From Quisquiliibacterium sp. (lineage in GTDB: Bacteria > Pseudomonadota > Gammaproteobacteria > Burkholderiales > Burkholderiaceae_E): a stretch of DNA of 8,076 nt. This document shows, piece by piece, positions 1 to 6,586 of the stretch (within the stretch, counting starts at the first letter, position 1; each line of letters starts with the position of its first letter). Position numbers and translations under genes: made by a program. The notes beneath the pieces are model-generated. The model was not told the origin of the DNA. It saw nothing but the letters and a program-made list of their open reading frames with translations, and ran no database searches. The stretch spans positions 1 to 8,076 of the forward strand of contig JAURMJ010000065.1 of the NCBI GenBank assembly GCA_030830765.1, written 5' to 3'.

Positions 1-113
1 CCGCTGGCCAATACACGCAGGTTTCGATGCTGCTGAACACATTCGGCGTGCAGCTCGATGAAGGTCAGACACTGGATCCGGATCTGCGTGGCGATTCACT
101 GAAGAACGCCTGA
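1..113 (+). CDS. 3' end of an unidentified protein-coding gene (partial)
   Basis: An open frame enters from the left edge, with codons starting at base 3, and ends at the TGA at 111-113. It gives about 36 C-terminal residues, beginning AGQYTQVSMLLNTFGV and ending DLRGDSLKNA. Third codon positions are mostly G or C, as in the other genes here, which supports real coding. The stop lies 33 bases before arsC on the same strand, so the two could be co-transcribed. I do not recognise the family from this tail and assign no function. Confidence 0.6.
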   Translation, partial: AGQYTQVSMLLNTFGVQLDEGQTLDPDLRGDSLKNA

Positions 114-146
114 AAGCGCTCCCTGCAGACCACTCAAGGAGAACTC

Positions 147-500
147 ATGAGCAAGGTGACGATTTATCACAACCCGGCCTGCGGCACGTCGCGTAACGCG
201 CTGGCGATGATTCGCGAAACCGGCATCGAGCCGACCGTGATCGAGTATCTGAAAACCCCGCCGGATCGCGAGACGCTCAAGACCATCGTGGCGGCTACCG
301 GCGGGAGTGTCCGGCCGCTGCTCAGGGAAAAGGGTACGCCCTATCATGAGCTCGGTCTGGATGATCCGTCAAAGACCGACGAACAACTGCTGGACGCGAT
401 TCTTTTGCATCCGATTCTGATGAATCGGCCAATCGTCATCACGCCGCGCGGCGCGCGCCTTTGCCGACCGTCAGAGACGGTGCTTGAGCTGTTGGCCTAG
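147..500 (+). CDS. arsC: Arsenate reductase, glutaredoxin-dependent (ArsC family)
   Basis: This 117-residue cytoplasmic enzyme is predicted to reduce arsenate to arsenite using glutathione and glutaredoxin. The N-terminus carries the family signature HNPACGTSRN with the catalytic cysteine at residue 12. Arg60, Arg94 (in HPILMNRPIV) and Arg107 (in RLCRPSE) fall exactly at the positions of the arsenate-binding arginines known for plasmid R773 ArsC (Cys12, Arg60, Arg94, Arg107). The C-terminus ends just after the RPSE motif, so it is shorter than R773 ArsC but complete as a domain. The start is supported by AAGGAG at 136-141, five bases before the ATG. No arsR, arsB or acr3 gene lies in the window, so it is not in a visible ars operon and arsenic responsiveness cannot be inferred. 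Related YffB/Spx-type proteins are less likely given the three arginines. Activity is inferred from motif conservation. Confidence 0.93.
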   Translation: MSKVTIYHNPACGTSRNALAMIRETGIEPTVIEYLKTPPDRETLKTIVAATGGSVRPLLREKGTPYHELGLDDPSKTDEQLLDAILLHPILMNRPIVITPRGARLCRPSETVLELLA

Positions 501-587
501 TCAGCAGGGGGTCTGGCCCGCTTCATGGCACCATTACACCTGCCCTAACCCAGCCTTGCCAAAGGCATTGACTCGCAGCGAAACCCC

Positions 588-1430
588 ATGGACACCACGA
601 TTGAAACTTTTCAGGCCGATGTCATCGACGCGTCGATGCAGGTTCCGGTCATCCTCGACTTCTGGGCCCCTTGGTGCGGTCCGTGCAAGTCACTGGGCCC
701 GATGCTCGAGAAGCTCGAGCAGCAGTACCAGGGCCGCTTCAAGCTGGTCAAGGTCAACACCGACGAGCAGCAGCAACTGGCGCAACATTTTCGGATCCGT
801 TCAATTCCAACCGTGTTTGCGGTTGTCGGCGGTCGCCCGGTTGATCAGTTCCAGGGCGCGCTTCCTGAGGGTCAGTTGCGCGAATTCATCGACCGGCTGA
901 TGCCGAACCCGAGCGAGATCGAACTTGATGCCGCGTTAGGTGCGCTTGAACAGGGTGACCGCAAGACTGCAATGGATCACCTGAAACAGGCGATCGCGCT
1001 GGATCCGTCCAATGATCCGGCACGGATAACCTATGCGCAGGTGCTGCTCGAGGAAGACGATGCCGCTGCCGCGTTGGCACAGATGGACGCGCTTTCGGCC
1101 CTGGGCAAGATGGAGCCGCAGGCCCAGGCGCTGGTTGCACAGATCAAGGCCATTCAGGAAGAAAACCGCCTGCCGCCAGCGCCGGAACTCGAGGCGCGCG
1201 TTGCGGCCAACGAGGGTGATCTGCAGGCAAGGCTTGAACTGGCGCAGCACTGCATTGCACACAAGGCCTGGGAGCCGGCGATGGAGCAGCTGCTGGAGAT
1301 CGTCCGGCGCGACCGCACTTTTCAGGACGACATCGGTCGCAAGACGATGATCCAGGTCTTTGAATTGGCCTCATCGCAGCCGCAGCTGGTCGCGGCCTGG
1401 CGCCGCAAGCTGAGTTCGCTCCTTTTCTGA
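588..1430 (+). CDS. cnoX: Chaperedoxin CnoX/YbbN (thioredoxin domain plus TPR repeats)
   Basis: This 280-residue protein has an N-terminal thioredoxin domain (about residues 5-108) with active site WCGPC (Cys30, Cys33) and the cis-proline in SIPT (Pro74). A helical C-terminal half (about 113-280) follows, with TPR-like alanine/leucine-rich helices. Length and architecture match the YbbN/CnoX family (E. coli protein about 284 residues), which holds unfolded clients, hands them to chaperonin or DnaK, and protects them from overoxidation. E. coli CnoX has a degenerate SQHC motif, whereas the Caulobacter homologue is redox active. The intact CGPC here therefore suggests genuine thioredoxin activity as well as chaperone function; this is an inference. 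It is probably cytoplasmic, with no signal peptide visible. The ATG at 588 has no strong Shine-Dalgarno sequence, but the domain begins at once, so the start is likely right. An 87-base gap separates it from arsC, and the next gene begins 14 bases after its stop. Confidence 0.92.
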   Translation: MDTTIETFQADVIDASMQVPVILDFWAPWCGPCKSLGPMLEKLEQQYQGRFKLVKVNTDEQQQLAQHFRIRSIPTVFAVVGGRPVDQFQGALPEGQLREFIDRLMPNPSEIELDAALGALEQGDRKTAMDHLKQAIALDPSNDPARITYAQVLLEEDDAAAALAQMDALSALGKMEPQAQALVAQIKAIQEENRLPPAPELEARVAANEGDLQARLELAQHCIAHKAWEPAMEQLLEIVRRDRTFQDDIGRKTMIQVFELASSQPQLVAAWRRKLSSLLF

Positions 1431-1444
1431 CCGGGAGAACCAAG

Positions 1445-2254
1445 ATGGGCAGCCCCGCCTTCGAGGCCATCACGTTAGCTATTGAAGATGGTATCGCAAC
1501 GATCACGCTGAACCGGCCCGAGACGCTCAATGCCCTGAACGCAGCCATGTTTCTTGAAGTGCCTCGAGCGGTCGCGCAATCGGTCGAGGCAGGCGCGCGC
1601 GCGCTGTTGATCACCGGAGCCGGGCGCGGATTCTGTTCGGGCGCGGATCTGGTCGGTCCGCGATTCGCCACCCCGCCGACCGAGGAACTGCGCGAAAATG
1701 TGAACCGCGCCTCCTTCGAGAAAGTTCTCGCGCTGGTGCGCTCGCTCAACGAGGCACCGATGCCGGTAGTCTGCGCAATCAATGGTGTTGCGGCGGGCGG
1801 TGGCGTCGGGATCGCGCTGGCAGGCGATGTCGTACTGATGTCCAGTTCGGCTCGCTTTGTGCTGACCTTTGTGCCGCGGCTCGGCCTTGTGCCGGATGTG
1901 GGCGCCACCTGGCTGATGACCCGGCTGGCTGGCCGTGCCCGCACGTTGGCCGCCAGTCTTTTAGGCGATGCGATCAGTGCCGAGCAGGCCGAGCGCTGGG
2001 GCCTGGTCTGGAAACTCGTGGAGCCCGATGCACTGATGGCAGAGGCCTTGCAGGTCTGTCGTCGTCTTGCTGATGGACCGGGTCGTGCCGTGCTGGGCAC
2101 CCGCCGACTGGTCGATGCCGCGCCCGCGATGCCCTTTGCGCAACACATGCTGCTTGAGCGCGACATCCAGGCGCCGCTGATCGGCGGTCCGGATTTCAAT
2201 GAAGGAGTTGCGGCCTTCCGTGAAAAGCGCGAGCCGCGGTTCCGGGATCGCTGA
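1445..2254 (+). CDS. Enoyl-CoA hydratase/isomerase family protein, PaaG-like
   Basis: This 269-residue crotonase-fold enzyme should act on an acyl-CoA thioester in the cytoplasm. Family landmarks are NRPETLNALN (residues 24-33), the oxyanion-hole stretch RGFCSGADL (61-69) and NGVAAGGGVGIALAGD (113-128). The C-terminal part, with ARFVLTF, GLVPDVGATWL, ISAEQAERWGLVW and a terminal EGVAAFREKREPRF, closely follows E. coli PaaG, the 1,2-epoxyphenylacetyl-CoA isomerase. The positions of rat hydratase Glu144 and Glu164 hold Gly122 and Phe142, while the PaaG catalytic aspartate is kept as Asp151. Isomerase chemistry is thus more likely than plain hydration. There are no other phenylacetate genes in view, so the substrate is unknown. 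A GGGAG at 1433-1437, seven bases before the ATG, supports the start. Only 14 bases separate it from cnoX, so co-transcription is likely. Confidence 0.88.
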   Translation: MGSPAFEAITLAIEDGIATITLNRPETLNALNAAMFLEVPRAVAQSVEAGARALLITGAGRGFCSGADLVGPRFATPPTEELRENVNRASFEKVLALVRSLNEAPMPVVCAINGVAAGGGVGIALAGDVVLMSSSARFVLTFVPRLGLVPDVGATWLMTRLAGRARTLAASLLGDAISAEQAERWGLVWKLVEPDALMAEALQVCRRLADGPGRAVLGTRRLVDAAPAMPFAQHMLLERDIQAPLIGGPDFNEGVAAFREKREPRFRDR

Positions 2255-2307
2255 TGCTCTCGCGGGGCGCTCAAGCACGTTGAACGTACGCTGCGTGCGC
2301 GCTTCCG

Positions 2308-2313
2308 TACAAT
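2308..2313 (+). promoter_or_regulatory. Candidate -10 element for argS, possibly leaderless
   Basis: TACAAT lies in the 66-base gap before argS, with its last base seven bases before the start codon. Transcription normally begins six to eight bases downstream of a -10 box, which would put the first transcribed base at or next to the A of the argS ATG. There is no purine-rich Shine-Dalgarno stretch between the box and the ATG. The -35 is poor: 17 bases upstream the sequence is CGTACG, and the better TTGAAC at 2280-2285 is about 22 bases away, too far for a normal spacer. Proposed from sequence only. Confidence 0.4.
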
Positions 2314-2320
2314 TCGTCCC

Positions 2321-4168
2321 ATGCTGCCAGAACAGAAAAAGACATTAGCGTCGTGGTTCCACGACGCAGCCGCCGCACTGATCCATGAACGTGCCGGCGA
2401 TCTGGGTGATGCCACCGTCGCGATCCCAGCCATTGAGCTTGACCGACCCAAGCAGGCCGCCCATGGCGACCTGGCCTGCAACGTCGCGCTGCAGCTGGCC
2501 AAGCCGCTGCGGATGAATCCGCGGCAGGTTGCCGAGGCGATCGTCGAGAAGGTCCGCCAGTTCGATATCATGCCGGCGGCTGATATCGCTCCGGCCGACA
2601 CGGGCCTGGTGTCCGGCGCGCCGATCCGCTTGATCGATGCGCTGGAAATCGCCGGACCGGGCTTTATCAACATCCGGCTGACCGCACAGGCCCGGCTCGC
2701 GGTGATTGCGGCAATTCGTCGTCAAGGGGCCACTTTCGGCCGCAATACGGAAGGGGCCGGACGTCAGGTGCTGGTTGAGTTTGTCTCAGCCAATCCGACC
2801 GGGCCGCTGCATGTCGGCCACGGTCGCCAGGGTGCGTTGGGTGATGCACTTGCTGCGTTGCTGCAGGCCAATGGCTGGCAGGTGTCGCGCGAGTTTTATT
2901 ACAACGATGCCGGTGCGCAGATCGCCAATCTTGCGTTGTCGGTGCAGGCGCGTGCGCGCGGGCTTGAGCCGGAAGACCCGAGTTTTCCGGCTGATGGCTA
3001 TCGCGGCGAATACATCCGCGAGATCGCCACCGCCTATCTGGCGCGTGAGACCGTCTCGGCCGAGCGTGTCGATCCGGTCACGGCCAAGGGCGACGCAGAC
3101 GATCTAGAGGCGATCCGCCAGTTCGCAGTCGCTTATCTGCGTCGCGAGCAGGATCTCGATCTGCAGGCTTTCGGCGTGCGCTTCGACAACTATTTTCTTG
3201 AGTCTTCGCTCTACTCCGACGGCAAGGTGCAGGGCGCGGTTGATGCGTTGGTTGCGGCCGGTCACACCTACGAGCAGGATGGTGCACTGTGGCTGCGCTC
3301 CACCGATTACGGAGACGACAAAGATCGCGTGATGCGCAAGTCCGAGGGCGGGTACACCTATTTCGTGCCCGATGTCGCCTATCACGTGACCAAATGGCAG
3401 CGTGGCTTTGCCAAGGCCATCAATGTCCAGGGTTCGGACCACCATGGCACGATCGCGCGCGTTCGTGCCGGTCTGCAAGCACTCGATTGCGGCATTCCGC
3501 AGGGGTTCCCTGATTATGTGCTGCACAAGATGGTCACCGTGATGCGCGGCGGCGAGGAAGTGAAGATCTCCAAGCGTGCAGGCTCCTATGTGACGTTGCG
3601 CGACCTGATCGAATGGAGTGGTGGTGTCGGGGAGCAGGGGCGTGACACGTCGCGCGACGAACAGCTGCGTCGCGGGCGTGATGCGGTGCGCTTTTTCCTG
3701 ATTTCTCGCAAGGCCGACACGGAATTCGTGTTCGATGTTGATCTTGCCCTGGCGCAGACCGATGAGAACCCCGTTTACTACGTGCAGTATGCCCATGCCC
3801 GCATCTGCTCGGTGCTGGCCCAGGCGCAGGCGCAGGGCGGTCCCGATGAGCAGCAGCTGCTCGATCGGCTGGGTCATGAGCCGCAAATCCTCGCGCCGCT
3901 GGTGTCACCGCGCGAGTTCTCGCTGGCTGCGCGACTGGCTCAGTTCCCTGAGCTGCTTGCGACCGCCTGCAATGATCTGTCGCCGCATTCGATCGCCTTT
4001 TATCTCAAGGACTTAGCTTCGGATCTTCACAGTTACTATAATGCTGAGAGATTTCTGGTCGACGACATCGCGCTGCGTGATGCCCGGCTGGTCATGCTCC
4101 TGGCAACCCGCCAGGTGCTGCGCAACGGGCTGGCCCTGATCGGCGTGTCGGCCCCGGAAAGGATGTGA
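2321..4168 (+). CDS. argS: Arginyl-tRNA synthetase
   Basis: This 615-residue class I aminoacyl-tRNA synthetase charges tRNA-Arg with arginine in the cytoplasm. The order is an N-terminal Add1-type domain (about 1-120), a Rossmann catalytic core with the HIGH motif as HVGH in [13 protein letters not shown] (residues 157-169), the KMSKS-equivalent KISKR (415-419), and a C-terminal DALR anticodon-binding domain with YVQYAHARI (487-495) and a terminal [15 protein letters not shown]. The protein is somewhat longer than I expect for betaproteobacterial ArgS. Extra residues appear near 82-105 and at about 434-451, just after the KISKR loop and before GRDAVRFFL. The start is set by the N-terminal domain beginning at once, although there is no Shine-Dalgarno sequence (see the -10 entry). 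Its stop overlaps the start of the SPOR gene, and it appears to lead an operon running at least to rlpA. Confidence 0.97.
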   Translation: MLPEQKKTLASWFHDAAAALIHERAGDLGDATVAIPAIELDRPKQAAHGDLACNVALQLAKPLRMNPRQVAEAIVEKVRQFDIMPAADIAPADTGLVSGAPIRLIDALEIAGPGFINIRLTAQARLAVIAAIRRQGATFGRNTEGAGRQVLVEFVSANPTGPLHVGHGRQGALGDALAALLQANGWQVSREFYYNDAGAQIANLALSVQARARGLEPEDPSFPADGYRGEYIREIATAYLARETVSAERVDPVTAKGDADDLEAIRQFAVAYLRREQDLDLQAFGVRFDNYFLESSLYSDGKVQGAVDALVAAGHTYEQDGALWLRSTDYGDDKDRVMRKSEGGYTYFVPDVAYHVTKWQRGFAKAINVQGSDHHGTIARVRAGLQALDCGIPQGFPDYVLHKMVTVMRGGEEVKISKRAGSYVTLRDLIEWSGGVGEQGRDTSRDEQLRRGRDAVRFFLISRKADTEFVFDVDLALAQTDENPVYYVQYAHARICSVLAQAQAQGGPDEQQLLDRLGHEPQILAPLVSPREFSLAARLAQFPELLATACNDLSPHSIAFYLKDLASDLHSYYNAERFLVDDIALRDARLVMLLATRQVLRNGLALIGVSAPERM

Positions 4169-4959
4169 TGCTCGCGATTTGGCCTCGATCCGTGGGTAGG
4201 CATGGAACCCAGCAGGGAGGCACCGTTGTGGGTCTGTTGATCGGCCTGGTGGTCGGTCTCGTGATTGCGGTGGTCGCTGCGCTGATGATCACGCGTGCGC
4301 CGGTTCCGTTCATCAACAAGACTGGGCCGGTTGCGCAGCGGTTGCAGCCGCCCAAGCCCGGCGACCCTGTTCCCGATCCCAATCAGCCGCTGTACGACAA
4401 GACGCGCACTGCGCCAATCGGTGAACCGCCGCCGGTCGCAGCGCCGGCGCCAGACGCTGCACCGCTGTCAATCCTTGAGCGGCTGTTCGGCCGCTCCGAA
4501 CCGGAACCAGCGGCGCCCGCATCGCCGATTCCGGCCGACAAACCGGCCAGCGAAGCTGGGACGGGACAGATCAAACCGGCTGCATCTTTGCCGCCGCCTG
4601 TGTCTTCGCAACCAAGCGATGGGCAGACGCCTGCAAGCGGCGCTGGCGCGCCGATCGTTGCTTCAAGCGGCGTACCAGCCGGGGAGGCACCGGCTAAAGC
4701 ATCGGCCACGGCGCGGACCGAGCCAGGGGTTGCCTATGTCTTGCAGGCGGGTGCTTTCCGCGCGCGTGAGGATGCTGATTCGATGCGCGGCAAACTTGCC
4801 TTGTTTGGCTTCGAAGCCAAGGTGCTGCCGGCCGAGGTCAACGGACAGACGGTTTATCGCGTTCGGTTAGGTCCGTACGCTCAGGCCGACGACATGAACC
4901 GGATGCGCGCACGACTGGCCGAAAACGGGATCGAGAGCACTGTTGTGCGCCAGCGCTAG
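4168..4959 (+). CDS. Membrane-anchored SPOR-domain protein (FtsN-like layout)
   Basis: This 263-residue predicted bitopic inner-membrane protein has a short basic cytoplasmic segment ending in RHGTQQGG (11-18) and one transmembrane helix (about 19-41). A proline/alanine-rich periplasmic linker (about 58-185) follows, then a C-terminal SPOR domain (about 188-262) with AYVLQAGAF, VYRVRLGPY and ENGIESTVV. SPOR domains bind glycan strands stripped of stem peptides at the division septum, so a septal role is likely; the layout is like FtsN, but orthology is not shown. The ATG shares its A with the argS stop (TGATG), with AAGGA at 4159-4163 four bases upstream, which suggests translational coupling. 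A GTG at 4165 is an alternative start. In Betaproteobacteria this gene commonly follows argS and precedes dsbA. The linker is low in complexity and probably disordered. Confidence 0.88.
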   Translation: MLAIWPRSVGRHGTQQGGTVVGLLIGLVVGLVIAVVAALMITRAPVPFINKTGPVAQRLQPPKPGDPVPDPNQPLYDKTRTAPIGEPPPVAAPAPDAAPLSILERLFGRSEPEPAAPASPIPADKPASEAGTGQIKPAASLPPPVSSQPSDGQTPASGAGAPIVASSGVPAGEAPAKASATARTEPGVAYVLQAGAFRAREDADSMRGKLALFGFEAKVLPAEVNGQTVYRVRLGPYAQADDMNRMRARLAENGIESTVVRQR

Positions 4960-4974
4960 TGGGAGTTTCAACCG

Positions 4975-5694
4975 ATGGACAACACCAAGATGGATAAATC
5001 AGTGGACCCGGGGCTTGAGCAGTTGCCCAGCCCGCAGGTCGACCTTGCTACGCGGCAGTTTCTGAAGGCGACCGCGCAGATTGTCGCGGTGGGTGGTCTT
5101 GCGCTGGCGCTTCCGGCAGCTCGTGCACAGGCGCCGCAGGCTGGTCGTGATTATCGGCCTGTGAACCCGCCGCAGCAGACCGAAAGTGCCGGCAAGCTCG
5201 AGGTGCTCGAGTTCTTCTGGTACGGCTGCCCGCATTGCAATTCGTTTGAGCCGGTCCTGAAAAGCTGGGTCAAGTCGCAGCCGGCCGATGTGAGTTTTCG
5301 CAAGATGCATGTCGGCCTTGTGCCGTCGTGGGTGCCGCACCAGCAGCTGTTCTATGCGCTTGATGCACTAGGCAAGACAGACGCGCTGAATGAAGCGGTC
5401 TTTCGTGCAATTCACGTGCAGCGCAATCCTTTGAACAAGCCCGAGGCCATGGCCGACTTTGTCGCCGGGCACGGGGTCGATCGCAAGCAGTTCCTGGATG
5501 CCTACAACTCGTTCGGGGTGCGCACCAAGATGCGCAGGGCTGTGCAGCAGTCCGCTGCCTACGGTCTGGAAGGGGTGCCCGCATTGGCTGTCAACGGCAA
5601 GTGGTTTACTGCGCCATCGATGGCCGGCGGTAACGCGCAGGCACTGAAGGTGGTCGAGTTTCTGCTCGACCGCGAGCGCAAGGCTCGCACCTAG
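4975..5694 (+). CDS. dsbA: Thiol:disulfide interchange protein DsbA
   Basis: This 239-residue periplasmic oxidase is predicted to introduce disulfide bonds into exported proteins and to be re-oxidised by DsbB, which is not in the window. After a long N-region (1-31) and a hydrophobic stretch (about 32-48) there is a plausible signal peptidase site at ARA-QA (residues 49-53). The mature part has the active site CPHC (Cys85-Cys88, in FFWYGCPHCNSF), a helical insertion, and the cis-proline loop GVPALAVNG (Pro202) followed by SMAGG. The N-region ends in ATRQFLK, like a Tat motif that has lost its first arginine. Sec or SRP export is the usual route for DsbA and remains the default assumption. GGGAG at 4961-4965, nine bases before the ATG, supports the start, and the gap to the SPOR gene is 15 bases. 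A second ATG at 4990 would shorten the N-region by five residues. Confidence 0.92.
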   Translation: MDNTKMDKSVDPGLEQLPSPQVDLATRQFLKATAQIVAVGGLALALPAARAQAPQAGRDYRPVNPPQQTESAGKLEVLEFFWYGCPHCNSFEPVLKSWVKSQPADVSFRKMHVGLVPSWVPHQQLFYALDALGKTDALNEAVFRAIHVQRNPLNKPEAMADFVAGHGVDRKQFLDAYNSFGVRTKMRRAVQQSAAYGLEGVPALAVNGKWFTAPSMAGGNAQALKVVEFLLDRERKART

Positions 5695-5750
5695 GCAGTA
5701 CGTGTGATGAACCGTGCCCGTGCAGATTTCAGCGGACCGGGCGCAATCCG

Positions 5751-6524
5751 ATGAAGGTCTTCATCACGGGCGCCTCCAGCGGTATCGGCGAGGCGCTGGC
5801 CCGCGAGTTTCGGCGCCGTCACCCTGATGCAATCATCGGACTGGTCGCACGTCGACCTGATCGTCTGCAGGCCTTGTGCACTGAACTGGGGTCATACAAG
5901 ACCTTCAGCTGGGCGCTCGACATTACCGACCGCGAGGCCCTCACTGCGGCAGCCCGCGCATTCATGGCAGGCCATGGGCCGCCCGATGTGGTGATCGCCA
6001 ACGCCGGCATCAGTCATGGCACGGTCACCGGGGAGCCGGCCGATGCACCGGTGTTCGAGCGCCTCTTTGCGACCAATGTCGTCGGCACCTTCGATACTTT
6101 TGCGCCTTTCGTGCCGTCGATGTGTACTGCGCGCGCCGGGGTGCTGGTCGGCATCGCCAGCGTCGCCGGCATTCGCGGGCTGCCCGGCGGGGGTGGTTAC
6201 AGTGCCTCGAAGTCTGCGGTGATCACGTACCTGGAAAGCCTGCGGGTTGAACTGCGCGGCAGCGGCGTCTCGGTGCTTACGATCCTGCCCGGTTACATTC
6301 GCACGCCGATGACCGCCGGCAATCGCTATCGGATGCCCTTTCTGACCGATGTTGACGTGTTCGCGCGCCGGACCGTCAATGCCATCGAGGCACGTCGCTC
6401 CTACCTGGTGATTCCGTGGCAGATGGGGATTGTGGCTGGCTTGCTGCGGATGTTGCCGAATGCGCTGTTCGATCGGCTGTTCCAACGTGCACCGCGCAAG
6501 GCAAGGCTGCGGGCAGATCAATGA
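5751..6524 (+). CDS. Short-chain dehydrogenase/reductase (classical SDR)
   Basis: This 257-residue NAD(P)-dependent oxidoreductase has a Rossmann fold. Visible landmarks are the nucleotide-binding TGASSGIG (6-13), Asp58 in the adenine-ring region (LDIT), NAG at 84-86, Asn109, and the catalytic Ser137, Tyr150 and Lys154 (YSASK). The PGYIRTPM loop lies at 180-187. Arg34-Arg35 after the second strand (VARRPDR) hint at NADPH preference, an inference. The C-terminal tail (about 218-257) is unusually hydrophobic and then basic (MGIVAGLLRMLPNALF, later RKARLR), suggesting peripheral membrane contact. The substrate cannot be read from sequence. The ATG at 5751 directly starts the nucleotide-binding strand (MKVFITGAS), so it is secure despite a weak ribosome-binding site. 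The gap to dsbA is 56 bases, and the stop overlaps the ATG of the small ORF downstream. Confidence 0.93.
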   Translation: MKVFITGASSGIGEALAREFRRRHPDAIIGLVARRPDRLQALCTELGSYKTFSWALDITDREALTAAARAFMAGHGPPDVVIANAGISHGTVTGEPADAPVFERLFATNVVGTFDTFAPFVPSMCTARAGVLVGIASVAGIRGLPGGGGYSASKSAVITYLESLRVELRGSGVSVLTILPGYIRTPMTAGNRYRMPFLTDVDVFARRTVNAIEARRSYLVIPWQMGIVAGLLRMLPNALFDRLFQRAPRKARLRADQ

Positions 6525-6586
6525 AGATCCTGCAGACCTGCGTTCAGAATCGGTCCCGGTCGCATGCCGAGCCCGGGTGGATCTGA
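6521..6586 (+). CDS. Possible 21-codon ORF overlapping the genes on both sides
   Basis: ATG at 6521 overlaps the SDR stop (ATGA), and this frame ends in a TGA at 6584-6586 that overlaps the ATG of the next gene (TGATG). The peptide begins MKILQTCVQNR and ends HAEPGWI. By hand count, 17 of the 20 codons after the ATG end in G or C, while the overlapping frame of the downstream gene has about half over the same stretch. That fits weak coding selection on this frame, or a role as a translational bridge between SDR and downstream gene. No domain, signal peptide or membrane segment is visible, the upstream Shine-Dalgarno is weak, and the ORF is short enough to arise by chance. Confidence 0.3.
   Translation: MKILQTCVQNRSRSHAEPGWI

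Noticed and set aside
501..587. Possible terminator or promoter in the arsC-cnoX gap
   Set aside because: Only a three-base-pair GGG/CCC hairpin without a T run and no convincing -35/-10 pair could be found.
2275..2298. Inverted repeat GCACG/CGTGC before argS as an operator or hairpin
   Set aside because: Five base pairs in GC-rich sequence is too weak to separate from chance.
1144..2673. 509-codon open frame on the minus strand across the crotonase gene and the start of argS
   Set aside because: Its product is rich in Ser, Arg, Ala and Pro without recognisable motifs, and it mirrors two well-supported genes. GC-rich codon bias on the plus strand suppresses stops in the antisense frame.
4214..4230. 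AGGGAGG followed seven bases later by GTG, as an internal start for the SPOR protein
   Set aside because: The purine run encodes part of QQGGT, a segment I recall as common just before the membrane helix in this family. Starting at the GTG would remove all positive charge ahead of the helix and disturb its orientation.
5707..5754. 15-codon ORF in the dsbA-SDR gap whose stop overlaps the SDR start
   Set aside because: Third positions are only about half G/C, there is no good ribosome-binding site, and an overlap of this kind is likely by chance.
6430..6585. Upstream extension of the BtuF-like gene to an ATG inside the SDR gene
   Set aside because: It would overlap the SDR gene by about 95 bases, gives a Cys/Arg-rich stretch unlike the family, and loses the third-position G/C bias seen after 6586.
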